Positions 1-10,659 of a DNA stretch of 64,000 nucleotides are shown piece after piece. A model generated the notes under the pieces. It worked only from the letters and a program-made list of their open reading frames with translations. It had not been told where the DNA came from and ran no database searches. The stretch spans positions 3,516,267 to 3,580,266 of the forward strand of contig CM035171.1 in assembly GCA_020205615.1 (NCBI GenBank). The letters are read 5' to 3'. How positions within the stretch are numbered: position 1 is the first letter of the stretch; each line of letters opens with the position of its first letter. The position numbers and the translations under genes are program-made. The stretch is from Panax quinquefolius (Eukaryota; Streptophyta; Magnoliopsida; Apiales; Araliaceae).

Positions 1-1256
1 GGGAGGTCAAACCACCATTCTACAAGGAGAATCTGACCAAGTATCACCAGCTATTCAATACCTAAATTCTGGTGAATTCACAAAGGTACTCAATTCTGCA
101 ACTCATGGTTACTTTGGTTATTTATTCGAAATGTATCAAGGAGATGAGGAAAAGTTGAGTATGGAAAGGGACCAGATCAAGGATAATGAGAGATTGGAAA
201 TGGGATTCTCAAGTGAAAAATGCCGTTTGATGAAGAACTTGTTGCAAGAATTTTCTGAGGTTTTTCAAGAACCCCAAGGCCTGCCTCCAAATAGAAACTA
301 GGATCATCATATAAAGCAAAAAGAAGGAAGTCAACCCGTTAACCTCAGACCTTATAGATACCCCTATGTCCAAAAAGAGGAAATAGAGAAGATTGTCAAG
401 GAGATACTACAGAATGGAATAATCCAACCCAACAACATCCCCTATGCTTTTCCAGTTCTTTTAGTTAAGAAACATGATGGTAATTGGAGGATGTGCATAG
501 ACTATAGGGCACTTAACAACATGACAATTAAGGACAAGTTTCCCATCCCAGCAATTGATGAATTGCTCGATGAGTTACATGGCTCTAACTGGTATTCCAA
601 GCTGGATCTGAGGTCTGGTTATCATCAAATCAAGGTCAACAAGGATGACATACCAAAAACAGCTTTCAGGACTCATAGTGGTCACTTTGAGTTCCTAGTA
701 ATGCCCTTTGGGCTTACTAATGCTCCAGCCACCTTCCAGTCACTAATGAACCAAGTATTCCAACCATATCTAAGGAAGTTTGTACTAGTCTTCTTTAATC
801 ATATACTAGTTTACAGTAAAAGCTATGAGGAACATTTGAAACATTTGAAACTGACTCTACAGTTGTTGCAAAGCCATTGTCTATTTGCCAAAAAAAGTAA
901 GTGGGTCTTTGGAACAAGGCAGGTACAATACTTAGGTCATGTCATCACACACGGAGGTGTTTCCAACCACCAAGATAAAATCTGCTGCGCATTCATTGGC
1001 CTTTGCTTACCAACATAAAGGGATTAAGGGGCTTCTTGGGGTATTTGGATATTATAGAAAATTTGTAAGAAATTATGGTTTAATCAGCAAACCCCTAACT
1101 GATCTTCTCAAAAAGGACAAGTTCATATGGACTGAAAAGGCCACTGAAGCCTTCAAAGCTCACGGAGGGAATGACCCAAGCTCAGCTTCTTGTCATGCCG
1201 GACTTTAAAGAACCTTTTGTCTTTGAAGCAGATGCCTCTCATTCGGTTATTAGGCG
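1..1256 (+). pseudogene. Reina-like chromovirus pol, 5' part: linker, reverse transcriptase, start of RNase H
   Basis: Degenerate Ty3/Gypsy polyprotein whose gag and protease lie off the left edge. Positions 230-480 encode the linker before RT (motif EFSEVF, then an in-frame TAG at about 299). From 480 to 1018 the RT reads MCIDYRALNN, SKLDLRSGYHQI, KTAFRTHSGHFEFLVMPFGL and [11 protein letters not shown]. The catalytic box normally reading (F/Y)xDD is FFNH here (about 792-803), so both metal-binding Asp are gone. After 1018 the frame shifts into the connection region ([22 protein letters not shown]) and then decays. The LTR inserted at 1262 cuts the RNase H domain, which resumes at 3925. RT would copy element RNA to DNA in virus-like particles; this copy cannot. 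Reina-like is inferred from the short LTR and C-terminal chromodomain. Confidence 0.9.
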
Positions 1257-1261
1257 GTGTT

Positions 1262-3924
1262 TGTGGCGCCCCCCAAAATTGGGTATCGTCACCCATCTTG
1301 GGTCGCCACTTACATGGTACGTAATTTAAATACAACTTACTAATATAACTGTCGTGTACAATACGACATAAACTGTGAGTTTGAATACAAATATTGTCTA
1401 CTAGATATTATACAAACTCAAAAGGAGTCCTCATTACAATTATTATCACACTATTTCACGAGAATAGTGAGGACTACTAATGCTATCCTCTGGACCATTA
1501 CTCCGTTTCCCAGGCTAAGTCCCATTTATATTCTCATTTCACAAGAGAAACGGTGAAAGAAAGAAAGGGTGAGCTCAACTAGCCCGATGAAAAATATTAT
1601 AACTAAGATAATGCGAAATAAATTATCAATAGTCTTCAACAATGTTAAACCGATAAAATACAATAGACAACCAGTTTAATCTGCGTGAATATCGAATCCA
1701 TTAAAAGAGTCAAGTAGAAAATAAAGTCTACTATCTTTTAGGTTTTAAAAGGTTTTCATAAATTTTTATCACTAAGACTCGGTTTAATGAATAAACCACA
1801 ATATCTAATCATCCTCAGCCACGGTCAAGGATTTTCATCAAATTATCAATGGTCATGACTATCTTAGAATCACCCCCGTCATAATCGTACCAAAAACTAT
1901 CCATCAACGCATTACGAGCCACTGAGGACTTTTATCACATCATTTATAATAAGCCGTGATTATCTTAGAATGATCCTCAGTCATAATCATACTAAATTCA
2001 TCTATGCACGTCGACCCGAAGATAACATAATATAACATGAGGATGATGACAATGACATAATAATTCAATAAAACAAGTTCACGAATTAATTTATTCGAGG
2101 AACTAATAACGTCCAAATTATCAACATGATCTTTGCTTTGTAGAGTAAAATTCAAGAATGATCGGAAGAATATTTCCATGAAAAGATCTTTGGATGAAAC
2201 GCAAATATCAAGAATATTCTACTAATTTCATGGAGTATAGAAGTCAAAGTTTTAACCAATTTGGGTATAATAAAGAATGGAATAACAAAGGAAATCACCA
2301 TGCGTGCGGTATTGCCGCATGATGCGAGTTATTCAACGAGAATAATAATAACAAAACCGGTCGGTGAAATTCACACAAGCGGGATGTTCCAAACGAGAAT
2401 AATAAAGATGGAACCAGATCCGGTTGTAAAACACGATAGGATATTCCAATGAGAATGATAAAAGACGGAACCGAGTCCCATGTAAAACACACGACATGGA
2501 TGTTCTAATGAATAACGTAAGAATGTCACCAAGTATAGGGTAAACCACGTTATCAGATTATGTATAGGGTATGTCACAGATATCTGAGTTATTCCAACGA
2601 ATAATAAAAAATGGAATAATAGAGGATTTCACCAAGTATAGGGTATGCCACGTGATATCTGAAAGTTATTCCAACGAGAATAATAAAGAATGGAATAATA
2701 GAAGTTCTCTTCATGAATAAGAAAAAGAATAACACCCCTACGAATACAACAAATAATATCCCTTACCTTAGAAGAACCAATATTGGAAAAGTGAAGTAGT
2801 AGAATACTTTTCTTCTTTCTCTCTATAGTTTCTCTCTCAGAGTTTCAATGAATTAAGTAAGAAATAATGAAGGAATGAGATTTCTATTTATAGAAAAAGC
2901 GAGGGTGGCTCTTGGTCTTAACGGGAGGGTCAAAATGACTCTTGGTAATATTGAAGAGACAACTACTATTTTGCGAAGGGGTAATTAACCCTTGGAACAA
3001 TCAAGAAGCGCTTAACTCTTGGTAATATTGAAGGACAACTACTATTCATTTGCGAAGGGGTAATTACTATTGTGAAGGTAATTACTATTGACGAAGGTAA
3101 TTACTATTCACAAAGGTAATTACTATTGACGAAGGTAAATACTATTGACGAAGGTAATTCTTATTCACAAAGGTAATTACTATTCACAAAGGTAAATACT
3201 ATTGACGAAGGTAATTACTATTCACAAAGGTAATTACTATTCACAAAGGTAAATCTATTGATGAAGAGACTCTTAGATGATGATATATGGGCCCCCATAA
3301 AATAATCAAACTTACCACAAACGCGTCTCATAATGAGACTCTTTATATACATCAAGGATTGAATAAATATTACCACAAATCATTTTATTTTAATCAACAC
3401 ATATTTAATCTTTCAACAATTATTAATCATTTATAACTTGTCGTCTCAATAATATAACATATTATACGAGATGATCTTGTGACAATAATTGAATCAATAA
3501 TATAAGAGATATGATCACGGCAATTCTTTGTAGCGATAATTGAGTATAGCTAAGTGACTTCTCACGTAAGCAACAATAATTAATACTGGTGTGTCTTCTT
3601 ATCTTAACCACAGCGTATTCTCGCATACTTTTTACTACCGGGTAGTTCAACAGTTTTAACGGTAACACATCAGCCTTTATTTTTATAGAAAGATAATTTT
3701 GTCATTTTCTAACTACGACAATACTTCCGTTGTGGGGTCCACCACTGATTGAGCCGTCGTATGAATATTCCCCGACCAAACGAATATTTTATAACAACTT
3801 GCTTACTTTGCAAAATTTATAAATATTACCCACAACTATAACATTATATCAAATTTATTCCATAATATTCAAAAATAATATTTATAGAAAATTCATCTTT
3901 ATTTATAAAAGCTGGGGTCTTACA
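1262..3924 (-). mobile_element. Solo LTR of the Tekay-like giant-LTR family, inserted in pol
   Basis: Read on the minus strand it begins TGTAAGACCCCAGC and ends GGGTGACGATACCC..GGCGCCACA, the terminal signature of the long LTRs further right. The 5 bp GTGTT at 1257-1261 is repeated exactly at 3925-3929, a clean target-site duplication. No internal domain, PBS or polypurine tract is present, so this is a solo LTR left by LTR-LTR recombination. Its 2663 bp agree with the 2.4-2.8 kb LTRs of E1-E5. It contains the LTR-resident repeat built on TTATTCCATTCTTTATTATT (2250-2700, inverted) and a 19 bp tandem array. It interrupts the RNase H coding part of the older element. Confidence 0.93.
3054..3258. 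repeat. 19 bp tandem repeat inside the solo LTR
   Basis: About ten or eleven copies of a 19 bp unit alternating between GGTAATTACTATTGACGAA and GGTAATTACTATTCACAAA. Related TACTATTCAC repeats with other unit lengths occur in the other LTRs (30640-30810, 19930-20010), so this is a family-specific expansion within the LTR. Confidence 0.9.
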
Positions 3925-4530
3925 GTGTTAATGCAAAAAGGTAGACCTATAGCTTACTTAAGTAAGGATATAGCACCTCAACACTTGGGGTGGTCAACCT
4001 ATGAGAAGGAGCTTATGGCAGTGGTTTATGCCGTAAATAAATGGAGACACTACCTATTAGGAAACAAGGTTTACATTAAAACAGACCATCAGAGTCTTAA
4101 ATACTTATTGGATCAAAGGATCACCACCACAAACCAGCATAAATGGATCACTAAATTAATGGGGCTGGATTATGAGATAACGTACAAGAAGGGCAAGAAA
4201 AATGTTGTGGCTGACAGTTTATCCAGGAAGGAGAGGGAACTCCCACCCAGAGACCACTGTGTGGAAACCTCTTCCAGTAACATGGTTGTGTGCAACACCA
4301 TAACCACAGTAATCCCCACTTGGGTGCAAGACATCGCTCAGTCATGGGAGAAGGATGAGGGGTTGAGGAATATTATACTTCAGTTGCAAGTAACTCCAGA
4401 CACCCTCCCGGGGTATTCATTCTTAAATGGGAGGCTTAAGTTTCAGGACAGGTTGGTAGTAGGTCCAGATTTGGACCTCAGAAGCAAGTTTCTAACTGAA
4501 TTCCACAGCTCTCCTATTGGTGGGCACTAA
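3925..4530 (+). pseudogene. Reina-like chromovirus pol: RNase H domain to integrase N-terminus
   Basis: Continues the frame cut at 1262. It reads VLMQKGRPIAYLSK, the YEKELMAVVYAVNKWRHYL helix with the catalytic Glu, KTDHQSLKYLLDQR with the catalytic Asp, then KNVVADSLSRK, the usual end of Ty3/Gypsy RNase H. It runs on into the spacer before integrase (FHSSPIGGH, the first His of the zinc-binding module) and ends at TAA 4528-4530, where the family normally continues in frame. RNase H removes the RNA strand during reverse transcription. The domain itself is well preserved, but the protein is split from RT by the solo LTR. Confidence 0.93.
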
Positions 4531-5706
4531 GGTATAAAAGGAACCTTTGAAAGGATTAACAAATTCCTATGGTGGCCAACCTTGAGACAAGATGTCACCA
4601 CTTTTGTTAAAGAATGTGACATCTGTCAACAAAAGAAACATGAAACTGTGGCAACCCCAGGTCTAATACAGTCTTTGCCCATTCCAGAGACTCCTTGGAC
4701 TGACATTTCCATGGATTTTATAGAAGGCTTACCTTCCTCAGAAGGTATGACAGTTATTTGGATAGTAATAGACAGGCTAACTAAGTCTGGACATTTCATT
4801 GCACTCAAACACCCCTTCACTGCTACACAACTAGCTCAGGAATTCCTCTCCAACATTTACAAGTTACATGGGTTACCTTCTACAATAGTGTCGGATAGGG
4901 AAAAGGTGTTCATCAGTCTTTTTTGGCAATCTCTTTTTAGAATGGTGGGAACCAAGCTAAACATGAGCACAGCCTACCACCCCCAGTCAGATGGATAAAC
5001 TGAAAGGGTAAATCAAGTCTTGGAGTGTTATCTCAGGTGCATGGTCACACTGAAACCTCACAGGTGGGCAACTTGGTTACCTTTGGCTGAATGATGGTAT
5101 AATTCCCATTTCCATATAGGCCTTCAAGCCACTCCTTTTGAAATGCTTTATGGATATAAACCTCCCCACCTCAATTTCCATCAGTTTGGGCAGATTCATG
5201 ATCCCACAACCAAACAGTTTTGCAAAGATAGGTCCCAACTGCTACAACTAATGAAACAACATTTGGTGGAGGCTCAGTCTAGAATTAAGCACTATACTGA
5301 CAAAAATAGGACTGAAAGGTCTTTCCTACCTGGAGATATGGTTTACCTCAAGGTTAGACCTTACAAACAGTCCTCATTGGCACAGTCTAAGCATGGGAAA
5401 CTGACTCCTAAATACTATGGCCCTTTCCTGATAGAAGGTAAGATTGGTTCAGTAGCCTACAGACTCAAATTACTTGGTTATGCTAAGGTTCATCCTGTCT
5501 TCTATGTCTCCTTACTCAAGAAGAAAGTGGGATTACACTGCATTGTCTCCCCTACATTGCCCCCTATGGATTCAATGGGACAACTCATAGTGGAGCCTAC
5601 TGCAATTCTGGATAGAAGAATGGTGAAACGAAACAATGTAGCTGAAGTGGAAGTCTTGGTACAATGGGCTAATACCTTGCCTTCTGAAGCTACTTGGGAG
5701 ACTTAG
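4531..5706 (+). pseudogene. Reina-like chromovirus pol: integrase and C-terminal chromodomain-like tail
   Basis: Continues the same frame through several stops. Zinc module: the His of GGH plus CDICQQKKHE. Catalytic core: first Asp in DISMDFIEGLPS, second in VSDREKVFIS (usually SDRD), Glu in TERVNQ after a TAA at 4996-4998. A second stop (TGA about 5091) replaces a Trp. The C-terminal part has LPGDMVYLKVRPY, KLTPKYYGPFLI, HPVFYVSLLKK, then EPTAILDRR and EVLVQWANTLPSEATWE, which is a chromodomain-like motif. A TAG closes it at 5704-5706. Chromodomains steer integration to heterochromatin in this group; that role is family knowledge. Stops make this copy inactive. Confidence 0.9.
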
Positions 5707-5759
5707 AACCAACTGAACAAGAAATTTCCTCATTTCCACCCTTGAGGACAAGGGATCTT

Positions 5760-5773
5760 TTAGGAGGAGGGAA
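5760..5773 (+). other. Polypurine tract before the 3' LTR
   Basis: A purine run, TTAGGAGGAGGGAA, directly precedes the LTR start TGTAAGG. This is where plus-strand DNA synthesis would begin. Confidence 0.8.
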
Positions 5774-7273
5774 TGTAAGGATTATATTAAATAGACAAGT
5801 CTGTTTAAGTCGGTTGTAGTGATACACAACCGCCTAGGCGACTGATCCGACTGGGCTGGCGAAAGCTTGCCATAAACCGTGCCGAGCCAGGGCTTTGATT
5901 TTGGCCATCGTGTAGGCCGGGCCGGGCCGAGCCTAAGACAAAAATATACAAAACTATTAGGGCCTGCAAACCAGGCCGGGCCAGACTTTGAACTTCAACA
6001 TAAGAAACTCATGCTTTACTAGAAAAAAACATAAGAAATTCATGCTTTACTAGGGGAAAAAAACACTAATGGACTTCCACTTTGGACTTCCGTGTTTTAC
6101 TTTAAAAAAATTATCCTTGAACTCTCATCTATTTATAGAAAAAAAATAGGAGAGGAGAAGTATATTTGGACGATGTGGGACTCTGCTTGCAATAGTGGGC
6201 GTGATCAGTGACTCTTATCTCCCTGTTCTCTCTCTCCACATGGCCACACCACATGCGTATATATCCCACCAAAATTTCTCCTCCACATGCATACACTCTC
6301 TTGCACACAAACTGTCATCTTAATATTCTACTCATTTCTTCCTTATTCCTTTTCCTTTATACTCCATAATATATATAGATGCACAAACTCCCCACCATCC
6401 TCCAATATGAATCAATTACGAAGACCGCAGAGTCCTACATATCTCCTCAAAACTCCACCATTCTTATCTCGAAACTCCTCTTTCTTGAGCTCTAGATATC
6501 TTAATATATATCATATGGGAAAAGTAATATTCCCTACAAAGTAAATCCGCAAATCTACGAACCCATCAAGGCTACGTAACTCATGCTAGACTCCCCAAAT
6601 CCTCATTTGTGTTCCATCTTTATTTTAAAATAACTAAGTCCCACATTGGTTGCATGATAAAAGTTTAAGTAATTTTGTTTTATAAAATGACTAGCAAGTG
6701 AAGTTGGAGGTGAATTAAGCCGTAAGTAAGGCCAGGCCGGACCTTTTGGGAGGCCGTGCCAGCCGGAGCTTTGGGAGGCCAGCCAGCCGGATGTGAGGCA
6801 AAAAATCATGGTCTCAGACTGGCGGCCTTGCAAGCCAGGCTAGGCCGTAGGGAGACTTTGAGGCTTGAGCTTTGAGTAGGGCTCGGCTCGGTCGGACCAA
6901 GTCGAGAACCACGGTGTCATGAGCCATTCAGCACCTCAGTCGGTTGGTAAAAGGGGTAGTATTATCTTTAATTCCAATAGTTAGGTCCTTATTGTCTTTT
7001 TCTCATTTAATCTGTTAGAATGGTTTAGCTGGCAAAAGGAATGCAAGTGTCCATTGTTGCTCTCCTCGATTGCTGAGATCAGATGGAGTGAGAGTATATG
7101 TATGAATCCAATATGTAATTGAAAGGCAGCTAAGGAATGAATTCATCTGATTTTTCTCTCTCAATTTTTGCTCTATCTTTTCTACCTTTCTAATTCCTTT
7201 CTTCAACTTGATTCAGTCTTCTCTCTCTTATATTCTCTGGTTCTCTACAGATCTGTCTGCCAATTTCATTACA
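5774..7273 (+). mobile_element. 3' LTR of the Reina-like element, interrupted by a hAT-like insertion
   Basis: Starts TGTAA right after the polypurine tract and ends TTACA at 7269-7273, a matching inverted terminal pair. Removing the insertion at 5817-6938 and one duplicated target site leaves about 370 bp, a normal size for a Reina-type LTR. The 3' part is rich in CTCTCT runs, as expected downstream of an LTR transcription start. The 5' LTR is outside the window, so copy age cannot be estimated. Confidence 0.82.
5817..6938. mobile_element. Non-autonomous hAT-like element inside the LTR
   Basis: Flanked by AGTCGGTTG at 5808-5816 and 6938-6946 (8 or 9 identical bases, depending on the boundary call). 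An 8 bp duplication fits hAT. Removing the insert restores a continuous LTR. Both ends carry GC-rich subterminal motifs in opposite orientation, such as GGCCGGGCCGGGCC at about 5917 and GGCCAGGCCGG near 6731, typical of Ac/Ds-like plant elements. The extreme termini (TAGTG.. and ..CACCTCA) are only weakly inverted. No transposase-like frame is present. Confidence 0.75.
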
Positions 7274-7628
7274 ATAATCTTATAAATGACTGAATTATGA
7301 CTATTCCTACGCATTCTTCTGTTAACGCTATTAGCTCATAACTTCATTAAACCCACTCCTTTATTTCAAAAGCAAAAAATCATGAAATTATAATTTCTGG
7401 GATTTGCGCTTAAATGTATGTTTGAATGATTCCAAATATAAATGTAAAAGATTCAACATAATCACCTTGGTTCAAAGCAGTAAGCTGGCCCGGATCGAAT
7501 CCTTCTTCTCCCGTCTTTCTTCTTCTGTTGATGAAGCGGATTAGCTGAAGGTCAAATATTCAGTTTTCAACCCGACCCAACCCAACTCGAAGCCCCTTTT
7601 CATTGTGGGCCTGCTCAATCTAAATTTA
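7274..7628. other. Spacer, no gene seen
   Basis: Low-complexity, mostly AT-rich sequence between the LTR end and the GGTTAC-repeat block. No coding signature, inverted repeat or RNA gene was recognised. Confidence 0.5.
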
Positions 7629-7820
7629 GGGTTAATTACATATTATAGTACATTTTTAAAAATAATTACAATAATCATACATCCATAAAATAATTATAAA
7701 AATATGACATTTCATCATATTTATTTACAATACTAATACAATTAGGAGTCCTTAAATTAAGGGATTAGTATTAATGGGTTGACATGGTAAATTAGTTTTC
7801 ATCTTCCTCAAGCATTCCTT

Positions 7821-7887
7821 TCTCGTTCGGTATCTCTCTCTCTCCGCCCTTAACTCTCGTTCGGTTTCTCTCTCTCCGCCCTTACTA
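7821..7887. repeat. Two-copy CT-rich tandem repeat
   Basis: Two adjacent copies of about 34 bp, each containing CTCGTTCGG, CTCTCTCTC and CCGCCCTTA. CT-rich sequence followed at 7948 by an ATG could be a 5' leader of an element transcript, but no longer reading frame follows. Confidence 0.75.
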
Positions 7888-8299
7888 CTTCTCTCTCTCC
7901 TCTTGAAGCCACTCGTCGCGTCGGGATCAATCTATTTTTTCAGATTTATGGAGTTCTTGCTTTGGTATGTACATGGTTGAAGTGATGTTGTCATACTATG
8001 AGTCCATCTTACGGCCACACATTACATTTATGTTAATTTTTTTATTGAATGAATTTTTCTTTATCTCCATGACTGGATTATTTGTGATAGACATCATTTA
8101 ACAGCATAATATTTGCTAAAGTGGATAATTATTTTCAAATTGTTTAGGCTCTTAACATATATAGTCTGCTTTTGAATGATCATGATTGTCTCATCTTCAT
8201 TTTGTCATTTTACTTCTGCATCATATACTGGCACAAGACCAATTTTTGGGGGCTTGATGTAATGCTTACGTTGTAGCTACGTCAAGCAATAAAAAATAG

Positions 8300-9010
8300 A
8301 TATTATCATATAACTGTATGGTTACTTCTGCATTATGTTTTGGTTACTGTTAGATTGTGATTCGGATACCATTTTTGTTACCTAAATTTGGTATTTTGGT
8401 TACTTTTTTATGTTGTTATGGTTACCATGTATTTTCTTAGTATACATGGTTGACTAAACTGATTTTGGTGTACATGTTGTTTATGTACTGGTTACCATTT
8501 TTACATGTTTTGGTTACTATCATATAAATATTTGGTTACTTCTTTAGTATGTTTTTGGTTACTGTTATTTTCTCATTTGGATTCCATTTTTGTTTCCTTG
8601 AGTTGGGATTCTGGTTATTGTTTTTTGTTGTTCTGGTTACCATGTATTTGCTTAATATATATGGATTGACTAAACTGTGTTTTTGGTCTATATGTTGTTT
8701 ATGTATTGGTTACCATTAATATATATTTTGGTTACTAACATATAACTGTTTGGTTACTTCATGAGTATATTTTTTGTTACTTTTAGCTTATGATTTGGAT
8801 ACCATTTTTTTTCCTTCAATTGGGTTTTTGGTTACTTTTATATGTTGTTTTGGTTACAATGTATTTGCTTAGTATACATTGGTTGACTAAACTGGGTTTG
8901 GTCTACATGTTGTTTATGTGTTGGTTACCATTAAAACATGGTTTGGTTACCATCACATAACTGTTTGGTTACTTTCTTTAGTATATTTTTTGGTATACAT
9001 ATTTTTTGTT
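8300..9010 (+). repeat. About 215 bp degenerate tandem repeats rich in GGTTAC
   Basis: At least three copies. The landmark TGGTTAC(C/A)ATGTATTT recurs at about 8419, 8634 and 8851 (spacings 215 and 217), each followed by TATACAT, then GACTAAACTG, then ATGTTGTTTATGT. Weaker relatives continue to about 10000. Confidence 0.8.
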
Positions 9011-9245
9011 TTAGTGACCTTTAAATTAAATTATGTTTTGGTTAATATTATATATAATTGTTTGTTTACTACATAAAATGGTTTGTACTACATGTTGTTT
9101 ATATTTTGGTTACAATTAGATTATATAATATAATTTTTTGGTCACTGCTTTATTATGGTATGGTTAATGTTATATAATGATATGATACCTATGGTTAATG
9201 GGTTCTCTATTCACTAATCCCAAGGTATTTCTCTTCCTCCCACAG

Positions 9246-9358
9246 GTTCATACATAATGCAGAATTCTTTTCTAGAGAATGAGAGCAATCATGAAGAAGA
9301 AAGTAGCAACAGTCAAAAAGCTAAAGTTTCAGGAAGATTTGTAACAGATTTTGATTAG
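9246..9358 (+). other. Possible short terminal exon (34-codon frame) in the repeat block
   Basis: A pyrimidine-rich tract ending CCTCCCACAG (to 9245) looks like a splice acceptor. It is followed by a frame with ATG at 9257 and TAG at 9356-9358 whose residues are hydrophilic (NESNHEEESSNSQKAKVSG). This stretch lacks the GGTTAC repeats that surround it. It could be the last exon of an element gene or of a captured host gene. I recognise no family and the coding status is uncertain. Confidence 0.25.
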
Positions 9359-10659
9359 TTCGGTTGTTGTTGTCTTGTCCTTCTGGATTGTGTTTCGTAC
9401 TTTGGTTTTTGTTGGATATCCATAACCATTTGTTATGGTTAGTAAATATGTAATGTTTATTGGAGCTTATGTAAATGGGATTACATATTTGATTATATTA
9501 TCAATTATTTGACATTGTTTGTTGGTTCGTATTTGTTACTTCTAAGTTGTGTCTGATATATTGTTTGAAAGGTGCAGTTGGTAACCAAACATGCATAGAA
9601 GGGTAACCATTTTATTTTTTGGTAGTAACTAGATATTTACAAGCTTGTATCATGACATAATGTTAAATGTACATGTGAGAGTATACATAGGTTGCCCAAA
9701 CTGGGTTTGATATACAGGTTGTTTCTGTTTTGTTTACCATTAAAACATGTTATGGTTACTTTTATATAACTATTTGGTTACTTCTTTATTATGTTTTGGT
9801 TACTGTTATCTTATGGTTTGGCTACTATCATTGTGTCCTTAATGTGGGATTTTGGTTTTTTTTATTTTTTATTCTGGTTAATATGTAATTGTTTAGTATA
9901 CATGAATTGCCTAAACTAGGTTTCATTACATGATGTTTCAGTTTTGGTTACCATTAAAACTGCTTAAGTTACTTATTATATAATTATGTAGTTACTATTT
10001 TATTATAATTATAAGTTTGTATGAGGATTTGTTATAAAGTGTTAAATGTATATATTTTATTTATACCCTGTCATCATGATGGAATAAGAAACTCCAATTA
10101 AGAGTTCTCATTTATATATATGATAGTCATTTATAGATCTCATATTAAAATAAAAATAGTTTGAGATGTGCGGTTGGTATCCAAACTGCGTATATAAGGG
10201 TAACTATTTTAATTTTTGTTAGTAACCAAATAATTAAAACTTATATTAGAACAGTTATCAAGTGTTTAATGTAAATGTGAGGGTTCACATTTATCTAGCT
10301 GATGGATACTTTTAAATTACGTAGTTATAAAAGTTATTTCAAAATGGTCCATGCCAATTGGTAACTAAATATGAATATAGAGGTAACCATTTTATTTTAG
10401 ATGGATAACCAAATTTACATAAAAATATTTCAGAACAATTACCAATTGTTCAATGTTTATGTTTACTTTATATTGACAACTCATGATGGAATCAAAAATT
10501 AAAATATTAATCAACATCAATTTTGGTTACTGTACATCATCAAAAATGTTACCAACTATGTGGTTAATGGTTACTAACAGTAAACAATTATATATTCCTG
10601 TAAACGATTAAATTTGTTGTATTGGTTACTGTCAGTCTCCATTGTCTAACAACTGAATA

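Noticed and set aside
2261..2577. Several short frames on both strands in the LTR minisatellite
   Set aside because: They are the repeat unit read in different frames and recur in every LTR copy with stops.
1..5706. Endogenous pararetrovirus (caulimovirid) as source of the RT
   Set aside because: Integrase, chromodomain tail, polypurine tract and LTR are all present, which identifies a Ty3/Gypsy retrotransposon.
6287..6544. 85-codon open frame in the hAT-like element
   Set aside because: Low-complexity Ser/Pro/Leu sequence from CT-rich DNA, no homology to a transposase, no neighbouring exons.
8300..9010. Regularly spaced repeats that superficially recall a CRISPR array
   Set aside because: The units are degenerate, about 215 bp, without unique spacers, in plant nuclear DNA. 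The same applies to 17330-17960.
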